Translations under genes and position numbers: made by a program
Part shown: piece by piece, positions 1 through 5,303 of the stretch
Numbering within the stretch: position 1 is the stretch's first letter
Layout: every line of letters begins with the position of its first letter
Assembly: GCA_013215905.1 (NCBI GenBank)
Contig: JABSQI010000020.1
Location: forward strand, 1 to 5,303
Length of the DNA: 5,303 nt
Source of the DNA: Legionellales bacterium
GTDB taxonomy: Bacteria; Pseudomonadota; Gammaproteobacteria; PIVX01
Reading direction: 5' to 3'
The notes under the pieces: model-generated
Databases searched by the model: none
Told to the model about the DNA's origin: nothing
The model's input: only the letters and a program-made list of their open reading frames with translations

Positions 1-1
1 T

Positions 2-913
2 TTATATCAACATAAAAAAGCAGGAACAATAAGAGCATTATTATCACAGTTGCAGAATAAGTTGTCAGCAGACATTATTTATCTGACACAAGGTTCAAAT
101 AGTGTTGGAGCGTGGCTTGCTGGGTGTGTGCCCCATAGGGATGTAGCAGGAAATAGTATAGCAGTAAAAGGTCTTAGTGCGCTTGATAGTTTCAAGAACA
201 ATCTACATTCCTATATTATATTTGGTTTGGAGCCAGAATTTGACTGTTTATATCCTTGTAATGCAGTGAATTCTTTAATAACAGCCGAATTAGTAATAGT
301 TTGTAATCCATATATAACTGAGAGTATGCTGGAATATGCAGACATAATTTTACCAACAACAACTTTTGCTGAAAATAACGGGACATATATTAATATTTTC
401 GGTAATGAGCAAAATATTCAGCCAGCGATTAGGCCAATGCATAATTCAAAAGAAGGATGGAAATTATTAATAGAACTTGGAAATGAGTTAAATATTTTTG
501 ATCAGCAGTATTCTTCTAGCCAAGAGATATTGCAAGAATTTTCTGAGCTTTTGTTGGAAAATAAAGATGATAATGTAGAAAAATTAAGTTTTCAAAACTT
601 AAATTTAGAAATAGAAGAAGGATTATGTGTATTATTTGAATGGCCAGAAAATTCTGTTGATGGGATCACAAGACGTAGCTATGCGCTTCAGGAGGCTAAT
701 CATTTTGCTAAATCAGTTGTGCATATGAATCCAGCAAATGCTAATAAATTGGGAATTACAGATGGGGAAGAGGTAATTCTGCAGCAAAAAAAATCTTCAT
801 TCCCAATGTCTTTAAAGATAAGTACAAGAATTCCTGAGAATTGCTTATATGTTCCTCTTGGAATATCAGCTACAAGTGGTTTAACCGAAGGTAAGGTGGA
901 AGTTATTAAATGA
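2..913 (+). CDS. nuoG: NADH-quinone oxidoreductase subunit G, C-terminal part (5' end outside window)
   Basis: NuoG is the large peripheral-arm subunit of complex I. Its N-terminal half, outside this window, carries Fe-S clusters, and its C-terminal half is a molybdopterin-oxidoreductase-like fold with no known cofactor role. The frame is open from position 2, so the gene enters from the left; the TTG at 50 is an internal Leu codon, not a start. About 303 residues are visible. They include [14 protein letters not shown] near the beginning, then [20 protein letters not shown], matching the family pattern of YAD, LP, F.E and GT..N. The last ~80 residues ([24 protein letters not shown] onward) look like the C-terminal molybdopterin-binding-type beta domain. 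The segment after GTYIN ([13 protein letters not shown], then NSKEGWKLL) departs from the usual EGR.Q and GEAR..W pattern, which is acceptable because no cofactor needs to be held there. The TGA stop overlaps the nuoH start by four bases. Subunit identity is supported by both motifs and gene order. Confidence 0.93.
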   Translation, partial: LYQHKKAGTIRALLSQLQNKLSADIIYLTQGSNSVGAWLAGCVPHRDVAGNSIAVKGLSALDSFKNNLHSYIIFGLEPEFDCLYPCNAVNSLITAELVIVCNPYITESMLEYADIILPTTTFAENNGTYINIFGNEQNIQPAIRPMHNSKEGWKLLIELGNELNIFDQQYSSSQEILQEFSELLLENKDDNVEKLSFQNLNLEIEEGLCVLFEWPENSVDGITRRSYALQEANHFAKSVVHMNPANANKLGITDGEEVILQQKKSSFPMSLKISTRIPENCLYVPLGISATSGLTEGKVEVIK

Positions 914-1968
914 TAGTCTATGATATCTTGAGTAAATATTTCTCTGGTGATTTACTTCAGCTAATCTGGATAGGTTTTTTGTCGGGATGCATTATTATGC
1001 CCCTTTTATTATCAGTTGCTTATCTATCATATGCTGAACGTAAAGTCATTGGCTATATGCAAGGTCGCATTGGTCCAAATAGGGTCGGTTTGTATGGATT
1101 ATTACAACCTTTTGCTGATCTGATGAAATTAATGGGTAAAGAAATTATAAACCCTACTAGATCAAATACTTTTTTATTTATTATTGCCCCTATTCTAACA
1201 CTTACTCCGGCTATTATTTCTTGGGCTGTGATTCCTTTTGATTTTAGGATGGCTTTAGCGAATATTAATGCAGGGGTATTATTTATTTTTGCCATGAGTT
1301 CATTTGGTGTATATGGGGTTTTAATTGCTGGGTGGGCGTCGAATTCTAAATATGCTTTACTTGGTGCAATGCGTTCAGCTGCGCAGACTATTTCATATGA
1401 AATAGCTATGGGCTTTGCTCTTGTTGGTGTTTTAATGGCAGCTGGTAGTATGAATTTACAGAAAATTGTTTTATCGCAAAGTGGATGTTTCATTAATTGG
1501 TTTATCTGGCCATTAATGCCTATGTTCTTGGTATTTTGGATCTCTGGTATAGCTGAGACTAATCGTGCACCATTTGACATGGCTGAAGGTGAGTCTGAAA
1601 TTGTTGCAGGCTTTCATGTTGAATATTCTGGTACCTGCTTTGCTTTATTCTTTTTAGCCGAATACGCCAATATGATACTGATTAGCGTATTAACGTCTAT
1701 ATTTTTTCTGGGTGGATGGTTATCTCCTTTTCAAGGTATTCCTATGCTAGAGAAATTTTTTAATTTTGTTCCAGGTACAATTTGGCTATTTATGAAATCT
1801 GGAATATTTCTTTTTATCTATTTATGGATAAGAGCAACATTTCCTCGTTATAGATATGATCAACTGATGCGACTTGGATGGAAGGTGCTTATTCCCACAA
1901 CTTTAATTTGGCTAATTGTTTTGGGTATAATGATAAAATTTGAAGTCTATCCTTGGTTTGGAGAGTAA
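910..1968 (+). CDS. nuoH: NADH-quinone oxidoreductase subunit H (membrane heel subunit)
   Basis: NuoH (ND1 family) joins the membrane arm to the peripheral arm and forms much of the quinone-binding chamber and the first proton-transfer region. The 352-residue product is slightly longer than E. coli NuoH (about 325) and has about eight hydrophobic segments. Signature stretches are [20 protein letters not shown] (41-60), [19 protein letters not shown] (150-168), and [20 protein letters not shown] (215-234) followed by FHVEYSG. These hold the conserved acidic loop residues, including E43, E164, E216, D223, E227 and E229. The C-terminal [19 protein letters not shown] (311-329) is also family-typical. 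The ATG overlaps the nuoG stop as ATGA, and AAGGTGGA at 893-900 gives a well-placed ribosome binding site. The next gene begins 7 nt after the TAA. No key residue is missing. Confidence 0.97.
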   Translation: MIVYDILSKYFSGDLLQLIWIGFLSGCIIMPLLLSVAYLSYAERKVIGYMQGRIGPNRVGLYGLLQPFADLMKLMGKEIINPTRSNTFLFIIAPILTLTPAIISWAVIPFDFRMALANINAGVLFIFAMSSFGVYGVLIAGWASNSKYALLGAMRSAAQTISYEIAMGFALVGVLMAAGSMNLQKIVLSQSGCFINWFIWPLMPMFLVFWISGIAETNRAPFDMAEGESEIVAGFHVEYSGTCFALFFLAEYANMILISVLTSIFFLGGWLSPFQGIPMLEKFFNFVPGTIWLFMKSGIFLFIYLWIRATFPRYRYDQLMRLGWKVLIPTTLIWLIVLGIMIKFEVYPWFGE

Positions 1969-1974
1969 GAAGGA
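1968..1974 (+). promoter_or_regulatory. Ribosome binding site deciding the nuoI start
   Basis: AGAAGGA lies between the nuoH stop and the ATG at 1976 and favours that ATG over an in-frame ATG at 1940. The upstream ATG would add 12 residues and lies inside nuoH. The spacing from the last G of the motif to the ATG is only 2 nt, shorter than usual, so the GAGAG at 1961-1965 (10 nt away) or coupling to nuoH termination may contribute. Confidence 0.55.
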
Positions 1975-1975
1975 T

Positions 1976-2476
1976 ATGAAAGGAAAGATCAAAAATATTT
2001 TATATTATTTTAAATGCTTTAGTTTGTGGGAGTTACTAAAAGGCTTAATGTTGACTTTAAAATATTTTTTTAGGCCTAAGGTAACTGTCCAGTTTCCAGA
2101 AGTGCATACTCCCACATCAGATCGTTTTAGAGGATTGCTTGCTCTTCGCAAGTATAAAGATGGTACTGAAAGATGTATTGCATGTAAGCTGTGTGAGTCT
2201 GCCTGTCCTGCACGAGCTATTACTATTGAGTCTGAGCAAAAAAAGGATGGCAGTAGACGTACTACTAAATATGATATTGATATGTTTAAATGTATTAATT
2301 GTGGTTTATGCGAAGAAGCTTGCCCTGTAGATGCAGTAGTTGTGACTCCCATTCAACATTATCATATGCAAGAGAGAGGGGAAAATATTATGACTAAAGA
2401 TAAATTATTAAAAGTTGGAGATATGTGTGAAAAGGAACTTCAAGAGCGTATAATGAAAAATGATAAATACAGGTGA
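1976..2476 (+). CDS. nuoI: NADH-quinone oxidoreductase subunit I (two 4Fe-4S clusters)
   Basis: NuoI is the TYKY-type subunit that binds clusters N6a and N6b and passes electrons toward the terminal cluster next to the quinone site. It sits where the peripheral arm meets NuoH. With the start at 1976 the product is 166 residues, the usual length for proteobacterial NuoI. The N-terminal amphipathic part contains [20 protein letters not shown], then [12 protein letters not shown]. Two CxxCxxCxxxCP motifs follow: C67, C70, C73, C77 ([12 protein letters not shown]) and C106, C109, C112, C116 ([12 protein letters not shown]). They are linked by [16 protein letters not shown], typical of the family, and the protein ends in DKYR as many homologs do. 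A longer reading from the ATG at 1940 is in frame but overlaps nuoH and adds residues without family support. Asn108 replaces the more common aromatic residue in the second motif; the ligands are intact. Confidence 0.96.
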   Translation: MKGKIKNILYYFKCFSLWELLKGLMLTLKYFFRPKVTVQFPEVHTPTSDRFRGLLALRKYKDGTERCIACKLCESACPARAITIESEQKKDGSRRTTKYDIDMFKCINCGLCEEACPVDAVVVTPIQHYHMQERGENIMTKDKLLKVGDMCEKELQERIMKNDKYR

Positions 2477-2482
2477 TTTAAA

Positions 2483-3058
2483 ATGCTATTAAATGTATTA
2501 TTTTTTATTTTTGCTTTTATTGTAGTTGGTTGTAGCCTAATGGTTATTTTGACAAAAAATCCAGTACAATGTGCTTTATTTTTAGTAATTACCTTTATTG
2601 CTTGTGCGGGAGTATGGTTGTTAGCTGGAGCAGAATTTCTGGCTTTAGTTTTGATCCTGGTTTATGTTGGAGCTGTTATGACAATGTTTTTGTTTGTGGT
2701 AATGATGATTAGTATTGAGCAGGGTAATAATTTAAAAAATAAACTCTGGAAATATTTTTTATTATCAATGTTAATGGTAGGAGCTATGGCATATTGTATG
2801 TATTTAGGTATTAAAGAAACTAAGCTTGTTGGTCGTACTGTTTTAGATAGGGAAATAATTGACAATATTTCAGCAGTCGGGATGAAATTATATACAGAGT
2901 TTGGATATTCTTTTGTGATTGCAGGGATTTTGTTGCTAACTGCTATAGTTGCAAGTATTGCTTTAATTTATAGAAACCCACAAAATCGTAAAGTACAAGA
3001 TATTAAGAAACAAATGCAAACTAATAAGTCTGATAGACTGAAGTTAGTAGATTTATAG
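2483..3058 (+). CDS. nuoJ: NADH-quinone oxidoreductase subunit J
   Basis: NuoJ (ND6 family) is a small membrane subunit between NuoH and NuoK. Its third helix, with a pi-bulge, is thought to take part in the conformational coupling of quinone reduction to proton pumping. The 191-residue product has five hydrophobic segments, at about 3-22, 28-48, 52-76, 90-108 and 142-163. Family motifs are [13 protein letters not shown] (26-38), [17 protein letters not shown] (49-65) and TMFLFVVMM (67-75), with Tyr61 and Glu51 at the expected places. [20 protein letters not shown] starts at 136, and the charged tail ends in DRLKLVDL, close to the tail I recall for beta- and gammaproteobacterial NuoJ. The ATG is 6 nt past the nuoI stop, with AGGTGA at 2471-2476 as ribosome binding site overlapping that stop, so translation is probably coupled. 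Confidence 0.96.
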   Translation: MLLNVLFFIFAFIVVGCSLMVILTKNPVQCALFLVITFIACAGVWLLAGAEFLALVLILVYVGAVMTMFLFVVMMISIEQGNNLKNKLWKYFLLSMLMVGAMAYCMYLGIKETKLVGRTVLDREIIDNISAVGMKLYTEFGYSFVIAGILLLTAIVASIALIYRNPQNRKVQDIKKQMQTNKSDRLKLVDL

Positions 3059-3066
3059 AGGTAAAT

Positions 3067-3372
3067 ATGATCCCATTAGAGTATTATCTTTATTTAAGTT
3101 CAATATTATTTGCCATAAGTTTAACTGGAATAATATTGCATAGGAAAAATATTATTTCTTTGTTAATGTGTATCGAACTTTTGTTGCTTGCAGCTAATAC
3201 TAATTTTATTGCTTTTTCTGAAAGTATTTCTGATATTGTAGGTCAAATTTTTGTATTTTTTGTCTTAACAGTTGCAGCTGCTGAGGCGGCTATAGGGCTG
3301 GCAATAATTTTACTAATTTATCGTCAGAAGAATAATATTGATGTTCAGGATTTAACTGAATTAAAAGGATAG
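3067..3372 (+). CDS. nuoK: NADH-quinone oxidoreductase subunit K
   Basis: NuoK (ND4L family) is a three-helix membrane subunit related to the Mrp antiporter subunit MrpC. It supplies buried glutamates to the proton path of complex I. The product is 101 residues, matching the family (E. coli 100). The two essential glutamates are present: E37 in [16 protein letters not shown], and E73 in [17 protein letters not shown], equivalent to E. coli E36 and E72. The offset comes from one extra residue in the HRKN loop. It begins with MIPLEYYL, like E. coli MIPLQHGL, and ends with ELKG, which supports both ends. AGAGG at 3057-3061 lies 5 nt before the ATG and overlaps the nuoJ TAG. nuoL starts 2 nt downstream. 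Confidence 0.97.
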   Translation: MIPLEYYLYLSSILFAISLTGIILHRKNIISLLMCIELLLLAANTNFIAFSESISDIVGQIFVFFVLTVAAAEAAIGLAIILLIYRQKNNIDVQDLTELKG

Positions 3373-3374
3373 GT

Positions 3375-5276
3375 ATGTTTGGGCATCTTACAGAAATTTG
3401 TCTTGCCATATTATTATTACCATTATTTGCTTCATTAATAGTAGGCATTAGTGGTGGTAATATGACTATTTATGGCGCCCATCGTATTACTACATTGAGT
3501 GTAGGTGTAACTTTTATTTTAAGTATATTACTTGCTAAATCTATATTTATAGATAATTTTTCAACTTATAATGATAATATTTACTCATGGTTCTCAGGAA
3601 AAGATATTTTCCCTTTTTCTTTTCATTTTGGGTTTATGATAGATGAATTATCCGTTGTAATGTTAGTTGTAGTATCTTTGATTTCACTACTAGTACATAT
3701 CTACAGTATAGGATATATGGAAGGAGATGACGGATATAAAAGGTTTTTCTCATATATCTCTTTTTTTACTTTCGCGATGTATTTATTAGTGTTAGCCAAT
3801 AATTTTTTACAGTTATTTATAGGTTGGGAAGGAGTTGGTGTTGCATCTTATTTATTAATTGGATTTTGGTTTAAGAAAGAATCGGCAATTAATGGTGGGC
3901 TAAAAGCTTTCTTAGTCAACAGAGTTAGTGATTTTGGTTTTATTTTAGGTTTAGCAGTTATATTTTCTTATACTGGGAGCTTAGATTATCAGATTATTTT
4001 CGCCAATAAAATTAAGATGGCAAATTCCATAGTTAACTTAGGTTATTTTGAGATTAGTGCGGTAACTCTAGTTTGTTTCTTACTATTTTGGGGAGCTATG
4101 GGCAAGTCAGCTCAGATCCCTTTGCATGTTTGGTTACCTGAGTCTATGGAAGGACCTACTCCAATCTCTGCTCTTATTCATGCTGCAACTATGGTAACTG
4201 CTGGTGTTTTTATGGTTGCAAGAATGTCGCCTTTATTTGAATTATCAGAAGCAATATTAAGTTTTATATTGATAGTAGGAGCAACTGGAGCTCTTTTTAC
4301 TGGATTAATAGCGCTTGTTGTAAAAGATATTAAGAGGGTTGTTGCTTATTCAACTCTGTCACAGCTTGGTTACATGATGGTTGCGATGGGTTCTTCTGCA
4401 TATGCAGTTGGTATTTTTCATTTAATTACGCATGCATGTTTTAAAGCACTATTATTTCTCTGTGCTGGGTCAGTAATATTGGCAATGCATCATGAACAGG
4501 ATATGACTAAAATGGGAGGTTTACGCAAACATCTTCCCGTTACTTATTGGACATGTTTGTTAGGATCACTTGCTTTAGTTGCATTTCCACCTTTTGCAGG
4601 GTGTTATTCTAAAGATATGATAATTCAAGCTGCAAAGGTTAGTGGGATTTTTGGCGCACAATATTCTTATAGCTGTGTACTATTAGGTACTGTAATTACT
4701 GGGATCTATACTTTTAGAGCTTTTTTTATGACTTTCCATGGTAAAAGTACTCATGAAAATATAAAAGAGCCGGGTTTAACCGTTAAAATTCCATTAATTA
4801 TATTAGCCATACTCTCGATCTGTATTGGTGGAATATTGTTTGAACCTTTTTTAGTAAATAACTTATTAAATAAATCTGTGACAGTGATGCCAGAACATAA
4901 TGCTGTTCAAAGTATCACTGAACATTTCAATGGACATATCTATTTTATGTATCATGCATTTGGTTCATTAGTGTTTTGGTTAACTTTCCTAGGTATTTTA
5001 ATAGCATATTTCTTTTATTATTTATATCCTAATGTACCAAATATTGCTGCAAGTAAATTTGGAATTATTTATTATGTTCTTACTAATAAATATGGCTTTG
5101 ATAGTTTATACGAAGTGCTGTTTGTAAAAAGTAGTAAATTTTTCGGCGGGATTTTTACTAAAATAATTGATAACCTAATTATAGATACAATATTAGTTGA
5201 CGGACTAGGTGTTCTAACAACTAAGATAGGGCGCATAATTAGCAGACTACAAACAGGCTTAGATAGTCAATATTAA
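3375..5276 (+). CDS. nuoL: NADH-quinone oxidoreductase subunit L (antiporter-like), possibly truncated at C-terminus
   Basis: NuoL (ND5 family) is the distal antiporter-like proton-pumping subunit, whose C-terminus forms the long lateral helix along the membrane arm. The product is 633 residues. Conserved parts are FMIDELSVVM (87-96), FIGWEGVGVASYLLIGFW (148-165), GAMGKSAQIPLHVWLPESME (240-259), and ALIHAATMVTAG (266-277). GIFHLITHACFKALLFLCAG (346-365) and FPPFAGCYSKD (404-414) follow. The proton-path residues E152, K244, H269, H349, H353, K357 and K413 are present. The C-terminal region has KYGFDSLYE and VDGLGVLTTKIGRIISRLQTG, typical of the stretch before the last helix. The protein then stops at LDSQY, just where the final transmembrane helix normally begins; E. 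coli NuoL has RWYVASMSLGAVV here. The frame continues past the TAA with similar residues (see 5277-5303). AAAGGA at 3364-3369 precedes the ATG by 5 nt. The subunit call is secure; whether the end is natural is not. Confidence 0.96.
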   Translation: MFGHLTEICLAILLLPLFASLIVGISGGNMTIYGAHRITTLSVGVTFILSILLAKSIFIDNFSTYNDNIYSWFSGKDIFPFSFHFGFMIDELSVVMLVVVSLISLLVHIYSIGYMEGDDGYKRFFSYISFFTFAMYLLVLANNFLQLFIGWEGVGVASYLLIGFWFKKESAINGGLKAFLVNRVSDFGFILGLAVIFSYTGSLDYQIIFANKIKMANSIVNLGYFEISAVTLVCFLLFWGAMGKSAQIPLHVWLPESMEGPTPISALIHAATMVTAGVFMVARMSPLFELSEAILSFILIVGATGALFTGLIALVVKDIKRVVAYSTLSQLGYMMVAMGSSAYAVGIFHLITHACFKALLFLCAGSVILAMHHEQDMTKMGGLRKHLPVTYWTCLLGSLALVAFPPFAGCYSKDMIIQAAKVSGIFGAQYSYSCVLLGTVITGIYTFRAFFMTFHGKSTHENIKEPGLTVKIPLIILAILSICIGGILFEPFLVNNLLNKSVTVMPEHNAVQSITEHFNGHIYFMYHAFGSLVFWLTFLGILIAYFFYYLYPNVPNIAASKFGIIYYVLTNKYGFDSLYEVLFVKSSKFFGGIFTKIIDNLIIDTILVDGLGVLTTKIGRIISRLQTGLDSQY

Positions 5277-5303
5277 TCTTTTATGATATTTGGGGCGGTG
5301 ATA
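5277..5303 (+). other. In-frame continuation of nuoL after the stop, resembling its lost C-terminal helix
   Basis: Directly after the TAA, in the nuoL frame, nine sense codons read SFMIFGAVI up to the window edge. From memory, NuoL proteins end with a last membrane helix such as E. coli YVASMSLGAVVVLALL. Aligned on the Tyr before the stop, the continuation matches at M, G, A and V with hydrophobic residues between, and only the stop codon replaces a residue. It could instead be the leader of nuoM: there is an ATG at 5283, but no ribosome binding site precedes it. The purine-rich GGGGCGG at 5292-5298 might serve a nuoM start beyond the edge. The interpretation rests on nine residues only. Confidence 0.45.

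Noticed and set aside
786..793. A run of eight A in nuoG (and seven A at 2238-2244 in nuoI) as possible slippage or frameshift sites
   Set aside because: The reading frames on both sides of each run give family-like protein, so no frameshift is needed. Such runs are common in AT-rich genomes.
1053..1580. A 175-codon open frame on the minus strand inside nuoH
   Set aside because: It lies wholly antisense to a strongly conserved gene, its translation resembles no family I recognise, and it has no operon logic. It is a shadow of nuoH codon bias.
2005..2352. A 115-codon minus-strand open frame, and a 63-codon plus-strand frame at 2139-2330, both inside nuoI
   Set aside because: Both overlap the two Fe-S motifs of nuoI in other frames. 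The true frame is certain from the eight cysteines.
2662..2865. A 67-codon minus-strand open frame inside nuoJ
   Set aside because: It is antisense to the conserved third helix of NuoJ, short, and without recognisable features.
4129..4158. Glu256 in NuoL LPESMEGPTP where many homologs have Asp
   Set aside because: It is a conservative acidic swap at a site that, as I recall, is not always acidic across ND5/NuoL. It is not evidence of altered function.
1..5303. Search for CRISPR arrays, tRNA or rRNA genes, insertion sequences, internal promoters or terminators
   Set aside because: The window is almost wholly coding, with gaps of at most 8 nt, and I saw no repeats or hairpin-plus-T-run structures that the genes do not explain.

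Overview
The window is a stretch of a proton-pumping NADH:quinone oxidoreductase (respiratory complex I, NDH-1) operon, all on the + strand, in the canonical order nuoG(partial)-nuoH-nuoI-nuoJ-nuoK-nuoL. The DNA is AT-rich (about one third G+C in the lines I counted by eye), with A/T-ending codons throughout. Several motifs are, from memory, of the gammaproteobacterial/betaproteobacterial type: [14 protein letters not shown] in Nuo[21 protein letters not shown] in Nuo[18 protein letters not shown] and the DRLKLVDL tail in NuoJ, and GKSAQIPLHVWLPESMEGPT in NuoL. An AT-rich gammaproteobacterium, perhaps host-associated (Francisella-, Legionella- or Coxiella-like), fits best. The genus is inference and cannot be fixed from this window.

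Layout: positions 2-913 hold the last ~300 codons of nuoG (peripheral-arm subunit, C-terminal molybdopterin-oxidoreductase-like region). nuoH (910-1968) overlaps it by an ATGA. nuoI (1976-2476) carries two 4Fe-4S clusters. nuoJ (2483-3058), nuoK (3067-3372) and nuoL (3375-5276) follow with gaps of 6, 8 and 2 nt. No gap exceeds 8 nt, so there is no room for an internal terminator or other gene, and the genes are almost certainly co-transcribed and translationally coupled. nuoM is expected just past the right edge.

Together the products carry electrons from the peripheral arm (NuoG, then the two clusters of NuoI) to quinone bound near NuoH. They couple this to proton movement along NuoH, NuoJ, NuoK and the distal antiporter-like subunit NuoL. 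The key charged residues are present in every membrane subunit seen here.

I see no undescribed system. The one point that deserves a second look is the end of nuoL. Its TAA at 5274-5276 falls inside what looks like the conserved start of the last transmembrane helix. The same frame continues after the stop with residues SFMIFGAVI, which resemble the NuoL C-terminus. This suggests a recent nonsense change, a sequencing error or a lineage-specific shortening.
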